From positions 1 through 64,000 of the forward strand of contig NZ_LADU01000092.1 of assembly GCF_000961795.1 (NCBI RefSeq): DNA of 64,000 nt. The letters are read 5' to 3'. The translations under genes were made by a program, and so were the position numbers. Source of the stretch: Hyphomonas sp. BRH_c22. GTDB taxonomy: Bacteria > Pseudomonadota > Alphaproteobacteria > Caulobacterales > Hyphomonadaceae. The notes under the pieces are model-generated. The model had not been told where the DNA came from and did no database searches. It saw nothing but the letters and a program-made list of their open reading frames with translations. This document shows, piece by piece, positions 17,496 through 27,073 of this stretch (positions are counted from its first letter, which is position 1; every line of letters starts with the position of its first letter).

Positions 17496-18422
17496 TCAGA
17501 GGAAAAAATCCGGCAGCCACGATGACAGCAAAGCCTGCTTTGCACGCAGGGCATCCGTCGCTTGCTGTCGTGTCCTATGCAGGAAACGTATTCGATCGCC
17601 CGGACGAACCTGCCCGAGAAGGTGGCGGTCGGCCCGCACGACTTGCAGGATATGCGGATAGCCACCGGTCGTCTGCGCGTCTGCGAGAAGCAGGAAACCC
17701 CGCCCGCCCGGAGGCAGCTGTAACGCGCCCGGAAAGATCGCCGAACTGGGACGGCTTGCACATTCAGCCGAGCGCGGGAAATCACCTTCCAGTTCGATGC
17801 CCATACGGCTGGCGCGTTGGGTCACGTTGAAACTGCTGTCCCACAGGCCTTGCGCCCCGGCCGGATAGTCCGGCCCTTCGACAGCGCGCAACGTGTAGCT
17901 GTTGCTGCAGACGGGCTGAAGGTCTCGAGGCGTTGCCAGTCCGGAAACATTGCGCCCGCCGCCAAACCCGACCGTATCATCTGGCTTGAGCGCCCTGCCC
18001 GCGCGTCCGCCGAGCGCTGCGGGAAGATAGGTCGATGTGGACCCGAGAAAATCCGCAGCCTCCAAGGCCGCCGCGATGGCGATGTAGACCCGGCAGCCTT
18101 TCCGGGCAGGCTCTATCCTGAGCGTATCTCCTGCCTGGGCAAAATGAGTCATGTGGGACGCAACAGGACGGCCTGCGAGTATCAGGTCAGACTGTGCCCC
18201 GGTTATCGCAAAGCTGACGGACTTGTCGAAGCTGATCGCGGCGCCGCCGAAGGTGACTTCGATGGCTGTCGCGGTACTGGCGTTTCCGACAAGACGGTTG
18301 GCCAGTGCCATGGACAGATGATCGGCGGGGCCACTTGCGGGAACGCCAAGATGGCGATGGCCGACACGCGGCGCGCCCTGGAGCGTCATCTGTACACCGG
18401 GCTGAAGGATCGTGAGGCTCAT
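17496..18422 (-). CDS. pxpC: 5-oxoprolinase subunit C (KipA-like)
   Basis: 308 residues from the ATG overlapping the pxpB stop (MSLTILQPGVQMTLQ). AHS2 / biotin-dependent carboxyltransferase fold: segments GVPASGPADHLSMALANRLVGN and RASRMGIELEG are characteristic, with the C-terminal IFPGALQLPPGGRGFLLLADAQTTGGYPHI region complete but in frame. With PxpA and PxpB it hydrolyses 5-oxoproline to glutamate using ATP. A longer reading to 18563 lies inside pxpB and is rejected. Confidence 0.9.
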   Translation of the reverse strand: MSLTILQPGVQMTLQGAPRVGHRHLGVPASGPADHLSMALANRLVGNASTATAIEVTFGGAAISFDKSVSFAITGAQSDLILAGRPVASHMTHFAQAGDTLRIEPARKGCRVYIAIAAALEAADFLGSTSTYLPAALGGRAGRALKPDDTVGFGGGRNVSGLATPRDLQPVCSNSYTLRAVEGPDYPAGAQGLWDSSFNVTQRASRMGIELEGDFPRSAECASRPSSAIFPGALQLPPGGRGFLLLADAQTTGGYPHILQVVRADRHLLGQVRPGDRIRFLHRTRQQATDALRAKQALLSSWLPDFFL

Positions 18423-19054
18423 GGCGGAGTTGCTTCGACGAGTTGGACACGTGTGCCGGCCTGAAGGCGGAATGGCGTGGGCGAGGCGGCATCGAACAGC
18501 GAAAGGGAGGCACGCCCGATGATCGGCCAGCCGCCCGGGCCTGCCAGCGCATAGAGACCGCACTGACCTGTGATAAGGCCGATTGAACCAGCAGGAACCT
18601 GCTGGCGCGGCTGCGCAAGGCGTGAAATTTCGAAAGTCTCGGGAAGGCCTGACATATAGGCAAAGCCGGGCGTGAAACCAAGCATCTCAACCATCAATGG
18701 CGCGGCCAGGAGGCGCGTAATGATATTCGCTTCCGACAGGCCAATGCGGGCGGCAATATCCTTGAGGTCCGGACCGCCCGCGCCGCCAAAATGGACGGGC
18801 AGTTCGAGGGTTTCGGCGGTGCCGGAGAGGTGGGGGGCGGGTGTGGCAAGGTTGTGCGAGAGGTGCGCCATGGCGGTGGCAGGGGTGTGTTCGTGCGGGT
18901 TGAACTGCACGGTGATGTCCTTGCGCCCGGGCACGACTTCGCGCCAGTCGCCTGTGGCGAGCAGCTGGCGAGCGCGCGCGAGACGCGTCTCCTGATCGGT
19001 CACGACGAAACGCAAGGCGTCATCGCCGCAGAAGGTGATGACTGGATGGGTCAT
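18419..19054 (-). CDS. pxpB: 5-oxoprolinase subunit B (KipI-like)
   Basis: 211 residues, AHS1/cyclophilin-like fold. Family landmarks are HFGGAGGPDLKDIA, GFTPGFAYMSGLP, and PAGSIGLITGQCGLYALAGPGGWPIIGR-type segment (read in parts). It forms a complex with PxpC. Coupled by ATGA-type overlaps to pxpA upstream and pxpC downstream, so the three subunits are made together. Confidence 0.9.
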   Translation of the reverse strand: MTHPVITFCGDDALRFVVTDQETRLARARQLLATGDWREVVPGRKDITVQFNPHEHTPATAMAHLSHNLATPAPHLSGTAETLELPVHFGGAGGPDLKDIAARIGLSEANIITRLLAAPLMVEMLGFTPGFAYMSGLPETFEISRLAQPRQQVPAGSIGLITGQCGLYALAGPGGWPIIGRASLSLFDAASPTPFRLQAGTRVQLVEATPP

Positions 19055-19812
19055 GGGGCGACAGCGGCGACGGAAATGCCAGAGCGGATCAGCGCGGCGC
19101 GAATGGCGCGCGCGCTGGCGAGAGCGCCCGGAGTGTCACCGTGAACGCAGATCGTGCGGACCGGTAGCTGGATGGTCTCGCCCGTGCGGGTCGTGACCTG
19201 CCCTGTGGAGGCGATCTGGACAGCCTGGCGGACGCGATCCTCGTCGGCGGCAATGACAGCGCCTTCCATTGTCCGCGGTGTGAGCTCGCCGGAGGCCTCA
19301 TAAGCCCGGTCAGCAAAACCTTCAGCCAGATAGGGTAGGCCCGCATGGTGCGCGGCAAGTGCCAACCGGGAAGTGGGAGGACCGATGAGGAGCGGGATGC
19401 GCGACTGGATCGTCACGTCGACGATGGTCTGCGCGGTGTCTTCATCGCGTGCGGCTGTATTGTAGAGCGCGCCATGCGGTTTCAGGTGGGCTATCGGCAC
19501 GCCCCGCTCGCGGGCGATGGCAGCGAGCGCCCGTACCTGCTGCAGCAAGGTTATACTAAGGTCGGCGCGAGACAGGGTCATCGCGTTGCGCCCAAACCCT
19601 TCCCTGTCAGGATAGGATGGGTGAGCGCCGATGAGGACATTGCGCGCGTCAGCCGCCTTGACCGTTGCTGCCATGCTTTCCTGGTCTCCGGCATGTCCGC
19701 CCGACGCAATGCTGCAGCGGGTGACAACGTCCAGGATCGCCCGATCAAGCGCACGGCCATTATCGCCGGGTAGTTCTCCGATATCGGCGTTGAGACAGAT
19801 TTCCCGTATCAT
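19051..19812 (-). CDS. pxpA: 5-oxoprolinase subunit A (LamB/YcsF family)
   Basis: About 254 residues starting at the ATG overlapping the upstream NRAMP stop; a GTG two codons earlier (19818) is also possible. The N-terminus ICLNADIGE, the segment CSIASGGHAGDQ and HLKPHGALYN are signature motifs of the YcsF family. Cytoplasmic catalytic partner of PxpBC in the ATP-dependent opening of 5-oxoproline. The cluster with an NRAMP-like transporter mirrors the Bacillus ycsF-ycsG-kip arrangement. Confidence 0.92.
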   Translation of the reverse strand: MIREICLNADIGELPGDNGRALDRAILDVVTRCSIASGGHAGDQESMAATVKAADARNVLIGAHPSYPDREGFGRNAMTLSRADLSITLLQQVRALAAIARERGVPIAHLKPHGALYNTAARDEDTAQTIVDVTIQSRIPLLIGPPTSRLALAAHHAGLPYLAEGFADRAYEASGELTPRTMEGAVIAADEDRVRQAVQIASTGQVTTRTGETIQLPVRTICVHGDTPGALASARAIRAALIRSGISVAAVAP

Positions 19813-21017
19813 GGCCACACTCCGAAGGCGCGCAGGATGATCCGGAGTCCCAGGCCGAACGTGATCAGGATGACTAGCACGCCGAGTGCATTGGCGATCG
19901 GGCCATTGACCTGGTCACCAAGCAGCGACCGCCGGTTCATAGCCACCAGCAGGAAGACGGCAACGATGGGGAGGAGCAGGCCATTGGCGACCTGCGCCAC
20001 GAAAATGATGCTCACCGGGCGATAGCCCATCAATGCGACAACCGTACCGGTCAGCAGGATAGTGAGAGCGACGCCCTTGAAGAGTTTGCCCGTGCGAGGC
20101 TTGCCCGCGATTTCGCTGAGCGCATAGGCGGTGGCGAGGGGGGCCGTGATGGACGAGGTCAGGCCCGCCGCGAAAAGGCCGATGCCGACGAGATAGCGCG
20201 CGGCCTCGCCATAGGTGGGCGCGATGGCGGCTGCCATGTCGGCCGCGCCGGATATCTGCTGGCCGGAACCGAACAGGCTGGACGCGGCTGTGGTGAGAAT
20301 AAGAATGGAGATCAGGCCGCCCAGTCCGACGGACACACGCGTATCGCGCTTGGCTTCTTCAAGCGCCTGCGGGTTCGCCTCCGGCCAGTGCTCGCGCGCG
20401 GAGGCGGCATGCAGGAAGAGATTATAGGGCACGATGGTTGTGCCTATCAGGGCGACAGATGTCAGAAGCCCCGCCTCCGGCACACGCGGAACAAGCCCGA
20501 CGAGCATCGCGGCGAGATCCGGCCGCACGAGAATGGCGCTTCCGGCGAAGGCGAGGCTCATGAGGATGACCAGTGCGACGAGGACCCGCTCTATCAGCTT
20601 GTAGCGGCCGAACAGGAGGACGGCGGCAGCGATGGCGGCCAGAACCAGAATGATGATGCGGCGGGTTTGCCCCCCTGCCCCGAATATGGCTTCAAGGCCA
20701 AGTGCGCCGCCGGACAGGTTCCCCGCTTCATAGGCGGCGTTCCCCAATGCAAGTGCGGCCAGAACCAGTCCGGCCGCTCCCCATTTGACGAACCTGTTAC
20801 CCGTTCCGCTGACCAGCGCCTCGCCGAGGCCGACGCGGCCCATGACTCCGAGCCGGGCTGACATGTCCTGCAGGATAATGGTCGCGATCGTAGCAAAGGC
20901 CAGCGCCCAGATCAGCGCGAAGCCGAAGTTTGCACCGGCAAGCGTACACGTGGTGACAGTGCCTGGACCAATAAAGGCCGCTGCGACGAGTGCGCCGGGG
21001 CCAATGGGCAGTTTCAT
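19809..21017 (-). CDS. NRAMP-family metal or solute transporter (YcsG-like)
   Basis: 402 residues, about 11 membrane helices. The N-terminal FIGPGTVTTCTLAGANFGF corresponds to NRAMP helix 1, but the DPGN metal-binding motif is replaced by GPGT, so the metal-binding Asp and Asn are lost. Helix 6 segment region is TTIVPYNLFLHAASA, in which the usual MPHN is VPYN. Such divergent NRAMPs are found beside pxp genes, and the substrate may not be Mn or Fe; a role in importing a substrate for this cluster is inference. It overlaps pxpA by 4 bases and is itself overlapped by the DUF2891 gene stop. Confidence 0.8.
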   Translation of the reverse strand: MKLPIGPGALVAAAFIGPGTVTTCTLAGANFGFALIWALAFATIATIILQDMSARLGVMGRVGLGEALVSGTGNRFVKWGAAGLVLAALALGNAAYEAGNLSGGALGLEAIFGAGGQTRRIIILVLAAIAAAVLLFGRYKLIERVLVALVILMSLAFAGSAILVRPDLAAMLVGLVPRVPEAGLLTSVALIGTTIVPYNLFLHAASAREHWPEANPQALEEAKRDTRVSVGLGGLISILILTTAASSLFGSGQQISGAADMAAAIAPTYGEAARYLVGIGLFAAGLTSSITAPLATAYALSEIAGKPRTGKLFKGVALTILLTGTVVALMGYRPVSIIFVAQVANGLLLPIVAVFLLVAMNRRSLLGDQVNGPIANALGVLVILITFGLGLRIILRAFGVWP

Positions 21018-22153
21018 TGCGAGCCGATTCCGCGCCGGGTTTCGAGATAGGTCGCAAAGCTCGCGAGCCAGTGGCTGCCCGAATAATGCGTATCGCTGAC
21101 AGCGGCGATGCCCGTTTCCTTGTGCAACTCTGCGGCAGCAAGGAGAGACGGGATACGCGCGTCGCCCTCAGGCAAGGCGCTGGCAATACCTTCCAGTGCC
21201 CAGGCGCGCGACAGGTTTACGCCGTCGAGGTGAACGAGCTTTCCGTCGGAGGGATCAAGCACCACACCGGGCAGCAGCCAGTCGCCTGATCCGGTGGTCG
21301 GGATTTGCGGCAGGAAGGCCTCGAGCCAGCTCGCATATTGGTCAGCCTGCATCACGCGGCGCATCAGGTCGGCTTCCATCAGGCAGGGCGACAGGAAGTC
21401 TTCTCCGGACGGTTCATAGGCGAGCGGGCAATTCACGTCAGCGGAATGAAACTCGAACACTTTTCGGGTCAGCTGCGCATTGAAGGCGCCTGCATTACTG
21501 GCTTTCGACCAGTCCAGCATCAGGCCGAATGCGAAGGCGGTCTGATTATGGGTGCCGAGCCGGATCGGATAGGCAAGCTTGGTGAGCCAGGTGGATGTCT
21601 CAGCCTCGATGAGCGATTCCAGCGGTTCCAGCGAGCCAACCCAGTCATTGGCTTCGCGAAGATCGGATTCCCGTAATTCGGTCATCAACTGCAGGAACCA
21701 GGCGGTGCCATATGGACGCTCGAACGACGCACGTCCTTCGGCCTTGAAATAGGCGACCTCGCCCGCGATCTTTTCCGGCGTGAAACTGTGGCCCAGCACC
21801 GTGATGATGGCATCCCGATAGGGTGTGCCGGGATCAGTGTTCAGGATGCGGGCGAGCAGCCAATGGCCATGCACCGAGGAATGCCAGTCGAAGCAGCCAT
21901 AGAAAGCCGGGTAGAGTTCGCGCGGTGTTGCCGCATCCGCGTCGCTGTTCATGACGTGACTGATCTTGTTCGGGTATTCGCGGTGAACACATTGCAGGGC
22001 CAGACGCGCGAAGCGGTCGGTCACGACCCCTTCCCGGGAGTCCGGGAGGACGAGCGCCGGGGCGGGTGGCGCTACATCCGTTTCAGGCGCAGGTGCAGGC
22101 GCGCAGGCAACAAGCAGGCAGGCGGCAAGGCCCATGACCAAATAGCGTATCAC
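21014..22153 (-). CDS. DUF2891-family lipoprotein
   Basis: 379 residues. The N-terminus MIRYLVMGLAACLLVACAP is a lipoprotein signal peptide with lipobox LVAC (Cys17), followed by a Pro/Ala-rich spacer. The body matches the DUF2891 pattern: YPAFYGCFDWHSSVHGHWLL, KLAYPIRLGTHNQTAFAF, and the C-terminal DTHYSGSHWLASFATYL. Many His, Trp and Asp residues and the probable alpha/alpha-barrel fold suggest a glycan- or peptide-related enzyme, but no function is established. It ends overlapping the NRAMP start and probably heads the pxp operon. Confidence 0.8.
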   Translation of the reverse strand: MIRYLVMGLAACLLVACAPAPAPETDVAPPAPALVLPDSREGVVTDRFARLALQCVHREYPNKISHVMNSDADAATPRELYPAFYGCFDWHSSVHGHWLLARILNTDPGTPYRDAIITVLGHSFTPEKIAGEVAYFKAEGRASFERPYGTAWFLQLMTELRESDLREANDWVGSLEPLESLIEAETSTWLTKLAYPIRLGTHNQTAFAFGLMLDWSKASNAGAFNAQLTRKVFEFHSADVNCPLAYEPSGEDFLSPCLMEADLMRRVMQADQYASWLEAFLPQIPTTGSGDWLLPGVVLDPSDGKLVHLDGVNLSRAWALEGIASALPEGDARIPSLLAAAELHKETGIAAVSDTHYSGSHWLASFATYLETRRGIGSQ

Positions 22154-22224
22154 GCTGTATCCTCCGATGATGAGCGGGCATCATCATGCGTACCAGCCCA
22201 CAGTGTGCCGGGGCAAGTGCCGGG

Positions 22225-23646
22225 TCAGATGTGCAAGGCCCTGCCGTCAGCGTCGAGCACGGCTTCATGCATGGTTTCCGAGATCGTCGGATGCGCGAAG
22301 ATGGTGTGGGCGAGGTCCACGTCGGTGAGCTCACCCTGCCGGGCGATGACATAGCCCTGGATCAGTTCAGTCACTTCCGCGCCGATCATGTGCGCGCCAA
22401 GCAATTCGCCGGTCTTCTTGTCGAACACGGTTTTGACCATGCCATTGGTTTCGCCAAGGGCGATGGCCTTGCCGTTACCGATGAAGGGGAAACGGCCGAC
22501 CTTGATGTCGTAACCCTTTTCCTTCGCAGCGGCTTCGGTGAGGCCGACACTGGCGACCTGGGGGTGTGAATAGGTGCACCCGGGGACGTTGGAGGCGTCG
22601 AACGGCTCGGCGTGATTCTTGCCCTTGCCGGCGATGGCTTCGACGCAAATGACGCCTTCATGGCTGGCCTTGTGGGCAAGCCATGGCGGGCCGGTGAGGT
22701 CTCCAATGGCATAAAGGCCGGGCACCCCGGTCTTGCCGAAGCCGTCGACTATGACGTGGGTCTTCTCGACCTTCACGCCGAGGGTTTCGAGGCCCAGATT
22801 TTCGACATTGCCGACAATGCCGACAGCCAGAATTGCGCGGTCGAATTCCTGCGACTCCTTCTTGCCGTCTTTGCTGGTGATATTGGCGGTGACCGTGTTC
22901 TTGCCCGCTTTCAGGTTTTCGACTTTGGCGCCGGTGATGATGTTGAGGCCCTGCTTCTTGAAATCCTTTTCCGCCATGGCGGAGATTTCGGCGTCCTCGA
23001 CGGGCAGGATACGCGGCAGGACTTCTGCGACCGTCACGTCAGCGCCTAGCTCGTTGTAGAAGCTGGCAAATTCGATGCCGATGGCTCCGGACCCAATGAC
23101 GAGGAGGCGCTTGGGCATGACGTCCGGCGTCATGGCTTCACGATAGGTCCAGATCAGCTTGCCATCGGCGACGAGGCCAGCCTGCGGGATGTCGCGGGCG
23201 CGGGCGCCGGTGGCAAGCATGACGTGCTTGGCCTGGAGGGTGGTGTCCTTGCCATCCTTGCCCTTGACGATGACCTTCGGCGCAGGTGTGCCTTTTTCGA
23301 GGCGGGCCGTGCCTTCGATGACGTCGATCTTGTTCTTCTTCATCAGGAACTTGACGCCGCCCGACAGCTGGCTCGCCACATCGCGCGAGCGCTTTACGAC
23401 CGCATCGAGATCAACCTCGACCTTGTCGATCCTGAGGCCGAAATCCTTGGCGTGTTTGGCGAGGTGCATGACTTCGGCCGAGCGCAGCAGCGCCTTTGTC
23501 GGGATGCAGCCCCAGTTGAGGCAGACGCCGCCCAAGGCCTCGCGTTCGACGATGGCGGTTTTCAGGCCAAGCTGGCTGGCGCGGATAGCAGAAACGTAGC
23601 CGCCGGGACCGGAACCTATAACGATAAGGTCGTATTGGGTGGACAT
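22225..23646 (-). CDS. lpd: Dihydrolipoyl dehydrogenase (E3)
   Basis: 473 residues, flavoprotein disulfide reductase. FAD site GSGPGGYVSA near the N-terminus, redox-active cysteines in GGVCLNWGCIPTKA, NAD-binding GSGAIGIEFASFY, and the C-terminal dimer-interface HTIFAHPTISETMHE with the catalytic His-Glu pair. It reoxidises lipoamide on E2 for pyruvate (and probably other 2-oxoacid) dehydrogenase. Located downstream of pdhA-pdhB-pdhC but separated from pdhC by one unrelated gene, whose stop is 2 bases before this ATG. Confidence 0.96.
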   Translation of the reverse strand: MSTQYDLIVIGSGPGGYVSAIRASQLGLKTAIVEREALGGVCLNWGCIPTKALLRSAEVMHLAKHAKDFGLRIDKVEVDLDAVVKRSRDVASQLSGGVKFLMKKNKIDVIEGTARLEKGTPAPKVIVKGKDGKDTTLQAKHVMLATGARARDIPQAGLVADGKLIWTYREAMTPDVMPKRLLVIGSGAIGIEFASFYNELGADVTVAEVLPRILPVEDAEISAMAEKDFKKQGLNIITGAKVENLKAGKNTVTANITSKDGKKESQEFDRAILAVGIVGNVENLGLETLGVKVEKTHVIVDGFGKTGVPGLYAIGDLTGPPWLAHKASHEGVICVEAIAGKGKNHAEPFDASNVPGCTYSHPQVASVGLTEAAAKEKGYDIKVGRFPFIGNGKAIALGETNGMVKTVFDKKTGELLGAHMIGAEVTELIQGYVIARQGELTDVDLAHTIFAHPTISETMHEAVLDADGRALHI

Positions 23647-23648
23647 GC

Positions 23649-24260
23649 TTATAATCCTGTTCTCGAGACGACAATCGCGATGAGTTGACCCAGAACCGCA
23701 CCAATGGCCAGCAGTGCGGAGATCGCACCAAGCCGCTCAAGGAGACCTGCCGATCTCCAGATATGCCAGATGGGGCGGCGCGTCTTCCGGACTTTCTCCG
23801 CAAATTTCAACAGCTGGTCCACAAGCAAATCTTTACTCGACCCGTCGGTGCGAATGGGATGCACGTACCAGTCATTCCCGCGATCGAGCAATGCATCCTC
23901 CCATACGTGCTGCTCCCGAAATACAAGAAGAGGCAGCTTCCACGCATGAGCAAATGCAGCTTCAACCTGATTCCATGTGGTGGGCATGGCAACATTCTTG
24001 AGAATGCTCTCCTCACGATGATCAAGATCAGCGCCGCGTCGCTCGACCAATTCACTCACATGATATCGCTCTAGTGCCAACACGATTACGCCCTCGGCCT
24101 TTCTCATTGTCGAGTTGATATTGTCGAATGGCCTTACCGACGACGAGTCGGCAGTAAGAGGTTTGAGGCCGGCGGACATCATCAGAGATCGGAAGTTGTC
24201 GATGAAAGCTTCCTGAGCTTTAGTACTTGGGCTCCCGACACTCAGAAAAATCTTGCTCAT
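23649..24260 (-). CDS. Uncharacterised TIR/deoxyribosyltransferase-like protein with C-terminal membrane helix
   Basis: 203 residues from the ATG at 24260, which has a strong AGGAGG site; a TTG at 24275 is less likely. Residues 1-135 look like a Rossmann-type alpha/beta domain: first strand KIFLSVGSPST, a middle strand GVIVLALERYH, and the helix-strand unit TTWNQVEAAFAHAWKLPLLVF with Glu100. Glu in such a position is catalytic in TIR and nucleoside 2-deoxyribosyltransferase folds. Residues 177-198 form one hydrophobic helix near the C-terminus, after a basic segment KVRKTRRPIW. It sits inside the PDH/E3 gene cluster with 2-base spacing to lpd. I know similar sequences only as hypothetical proteins; a defence or NAD/nucleotide-cleaving role is inference. 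Confidence 0.7.
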   Translation of the reverse strand: MSKIFLSVGSPSTKAQEAFIDNFRSLMMSAGLKPLTADSSSVRPFDNINSTMRKAEGVIVLALERYHVSELVERRGADLDHREESILKNVAMPTTWNQVEAAFAHAWKLPLLVFREQHVWEDALLDRGNDWYVHPIRTDGSSKDLLVDQLLKFAEKVRKTRRPIWHIWRSAGLLERLGAISALLAIGAVLGQLIAIVVSRTGL

Positions 24261-24294
24261 CACCCCTCCTCCCAAAAGCTATTGATCTTACCCG

Positions 24295-25653
24295 CTAAAG
24301 CAGCATTGCCTCCGGCGTCTCGACGTAGCGCTTGAAGGCCTGCAGCCATTTGGCGCCCTCTGCCCCTCCGATGACGCGGTGGTCACAGGTGAGGGTGATG
24401 CTCATCACAGTGGCGACGGCAAGGTCGCCCTTGGCGTTGACGACCGGGCGCTTCTCCCCTGCCCCGACGGACAGGATCATGCCTTCGGGTGGGTTGATTA
24501 TCGAAGCGAAATTCCGGATGCCGAACATGCCGAGATTGGAGATGGAGAATGTGCCTCCGGAATATTCCTGCGGCTTCAGCTTGCGTTCGCGGGCGCGGGC
24601 GGCGAGATCCTTCATCTCTTCGGAAATCTCGGCGAGCCCCTTGGTTTCGGCATGGAAAATGACCGGCGTGATGAGCCCGCCATCAATCGCGACGGCAACC
24701 GAGACGTTTGCATGCTTGTGATATGCGATGCCCTTGTCCGTGTACGATGCGTTGCAGTCTGGCTCGTCCATCAGGGCCATGGCGCTGGCCTTGATGAGCA
24801 GGTCATTGACCGAGACCTTGATACCGTCCGGCGCGGCGGCATTGATGGCCGCGCGGCTCGCCAAGAGATGATCGAGCTCAAGGTCAATCGTCAGCGGGAA
24901 GTGCGGCACCTGCATGAAGCTGGTGGTCAGGCGCTTGGCGACGACCTTGCGCATGCCGTCGAGCGGCTCCAGCGTGTAGCTGTCAGGCGCATAGACGCGA
25001 TCGTCGAGGATTTGCGGCAGGATAAGACCATCCAGCGCGGGCGCTCCCTTGCCGGCCGATTGAGCGGCGGCGCCCGGCTTGGCATTTTCCACATCGCGCT
25101 TGATGATACGTCCGCGCGGTCCGGTGCCTTTGAGGGCCTTGAGTTCGATGCCCTTCATGTCCGCGATGCGGCGGGCAAGCGGGCTCGCCTTGATCCGGCC
25201 ATCTGATGTGTTGGCGCTTGGAAGCGGCGTGGAAGCGAGTTTTTCAGCCTTGGGCGCAGCTTCGGACTTTGCAGGCGCGTCAGATTTCGGCTCCGGCTTC
25301 GCAGACTTGGGCTCAGTTGCCGCCTCCGCCTTCTTGTCCTGGCTGCCCGAGGCCCCGGCTTTCTCTGGAGAAGCTGACTCTTTGGGCGCCTTGATCGAGG
25401 ATGCGTCTTCGCCCTCTTCTGCGAGAACGGCGATAACGGCGTTGACCTTCACGCCTTCTGTGCCTTCCGAAACCAGAATTTTCGCAATCGTGCCTTCGTC
25501 GGCGGCCTCGACTTCCATCGTGGCCTTGTCGGTTTCAATCTCGGCGATGATGTCACCAGACGAGACGGTGTCGCCTTCCTTGACGAGCCATTTGGCGAGC
25601 GTGCCTTCTTCCATCGTGGGAGAAAGCGCAGGCATGGTGATGTTGATACTCAT
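24295..25653 (-). CDS. pdhC: Pyruvate dehydrogenase E2 (dihydrolipoamide acetyltransferase)
   Basis: 452 residues from the ATG giving [12 protein letters not shown], 4 bases after the pdhB stop. One lipoyl domain (about 1-78) with lipoylated K43 in [13 protein letters not shown], a long Ala/Pro/Lys linker, a peripheral-subunit binding domain ([20 protein letters not shown], about 162-200), and the catalytic acyltransferase domain ending with the [11 protein letters not shown] motif (catalytic His, Asp/Ser region). Core of the PDH complex. The lipoyl domain is nearly the same as that in PdhB. Confidence 0.95.
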   Translation of the reverse strand: MSINITMPALSPTMEEGTLAKWLVKEGDTVSSGDIIAEIETDKATMEVEAADEGTIAKILVSEGTEGVKVNAVIAVLAEEGEDASSIKAPKESASPEKAGASGSQDKKAEAATEPKSAKPEPKSDAPAKSEAAPKAEKLASTPLPSANTSDGRIKASPLARRIADMKGIELKALKGTGPRGRIIKRDVENAKPGAAAQSAGKGAPALDGLILPQILDDRVYAPDSYTLEPLDGMRKVVAKRLTTSFMQVPHFPLTIDLELDHLLASRAAINAAAPDGIKVSVNDLLIKASAMALMDEPDCNASYTDKGIAYHKHANVSVAVAIDGGLITPVIFHAETKGLAEISEEMKDLAARARERKLKPQEYSGGTFSISNLGMFGIRNFASIINPPEGMILSVGAGEKRPVVNAKGDLAVATVMSITLTCDHRVIGGAEGAKWLQAFKRYVETPEAMLL

Positions 25654-25657
25654 GGCG

Positions 25658-27073
25658 CTACTCCTGGTCCACGTAGCAGACCTTGCGGGCTGCTGCGACG
25701 ATGTCGGCAACGCCGGGAAGGCTCATGGCCTCGAGGTTGGCAGCGTATGGGAGAGGAACATCTTTCTGATGGACGCGGGCCGGTGGTGCGTCGAGATAAT
25801 CGAAAGCCTCCGCCACGACTGATGCGGCGATTTCCGCGCCGACGCCCATATAGCGCCAGCCTTCCTCACATGTGACGAGACGATTGGTTTTCTTCACGCT
25901 TTCAATCACGGTCGCGGTATCAAGCGGGCGGATGGAACGCAGGTCAATAACCTCGGCGTCGATCCCCTGCTCTGCCAGTTCCTCGGCAGCCTGGAGCGCG
26001 AAGCCGACCATGCGCGAATAGGCCACCAGCGTGACATCCGAGCCAGCGCGTTTCACGGCAGCCTTGCCGATGGGAAGGACGTAGTCATCCAGGTCCGGCA
26101 CAGGGAAGCTGGTACCATAAACGAGTTCGTGCTCGAGGAAGACAACCGGGTTCGGATCGCGAATTGCCGCCTTCAGCAGTGCCTTTGCATCGGCGGCATC
26201 GTAGGGAGCGACAACCTTGAGGCCCGGTATGGCGCCGTACCAGGCGGCATAGTCCTGGCTGTGCTGTGCACCGACACGGCTGGCGGCACCGTTGGGTCCA
26301 CGGAACACAATGGGACAACCCATCTGCCCGCCTGACATATAGAGCGTCTTGGCGGCTGAGTTGATGATGTGGTCGATGGCCTGCATGGCAAAGTTGAACG
26401 TCATGAACTCAACGATGGGCCGCAGGCCGCCAAATGCAGCTCCGACGCCGAGACCGGCGAAGCCATGCTCCGTAATCGGCGTATCGACGACGCGGCGCGC
26501 GCCGAATTCCTGGAGAAGTTCGCGCGTGACCTTGTAGGCGCCCTGGTATTCGGCGACTTCCTCGCCCATGACGAAGACGGTTTCGTCGCGGCGCATTTCT
26601 TCGGCCATCGCATCGCGCAGGGCATCGCGCACAGTCGTTTCGGTAAATGTCGTGCCTTCGGGAATGGAAGGATCGGAGAGGACCGCTGCGGCTGGGGCGT
26701 CGTTCGGTTCTGGCGTTTCGGATTCTGCTTCGGGTGATGGTTCCTGCGAATCGGCAGGCGCACTTTTCGACGTTTCGGCTGCTGGAGCGGCTGATCCGTT
26801 CGTCGATGGCTTGACGCTGCCTGCGTCTTCGCCGTCTTCTGCCAGAACGGCGATGATGGCGTTCACCTTCACGCCTTCGGTGCCTTCAGCAACGAGGATC
26901 TTGGCCAGAATGCCTTCATCGACGGCTTCGACTTCCATCGTTGCCTTGTCCGTCTCGATCTCGGCGATGATGTCGCCGGACGAGATGGCATCACCCTCCT
27001 TCTTGAGCCATTTGGAGAGGGTGCCCTCTTCCATTGTCGGTGAAAGCGCGGGCATGAGAATATCAACGGACAT
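25658..27073 (-). CDS. pdhB: Pyruvate dehydrogenase E1 beta with N-terminal lipoyl domain
   Basis: 471 residues, about 140 longer than a plain E1-beta because residues 1-78 are a lipoyl domain (K43 in [10 protein letters not shown]). A Ser/Pro/Glu-rich linker (about 85-140) leads to the transketolase-like domain with [16 protein letters not shown] and [19 protein letters not shown]. This architecture is typical of alphaproteobacterial PDH. It pairs with PdhA to decarboxylate pyruvate and acetylate E2 lipoyl groups. It abuts pdhA end to end. Confidence 0.95.
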   Translation of the reverse strand: MSVDILMPALSPTMEEGTLSKWLKKEGDAISSGDIIAEIETDKATMEVEAVDEGILAKILVAEGTEGVKVNAIIAVLAEDGEDAGSVKPSTNGSAAPAAETSKSAPADSQEPSPEAESETPEPNDAPAAAVLSDPSIPEGTTFTETTVRDALRDAMAEEMRRDETVFVMGEEVAEYQGAYKVTRELLQEFGARRVVDTPITEHGFAGLGVGAAFGGLRPIVEFMTFNFAMQAIDHIINSAAKTLYMSGGQMGCPIVFRGPNGAASRVGAQHSQDYAAWYGAIPGLKVVAPYDAADAKALLKAAIRDPNPVVFLEHELVYGTSFPVPDLDDYVLPIGKAAVKRAGSDVTLVAYSRMVGFALQAAEELAEQGIDAEVIDLRSIRPLDTATVIESVKKTNRLVTCEEGWRYMGVGAEIAASVVAEAFDYLDAPPARVHQKDVPLPYAANLEAMSLPGVADIVAAARKVCYVDQE

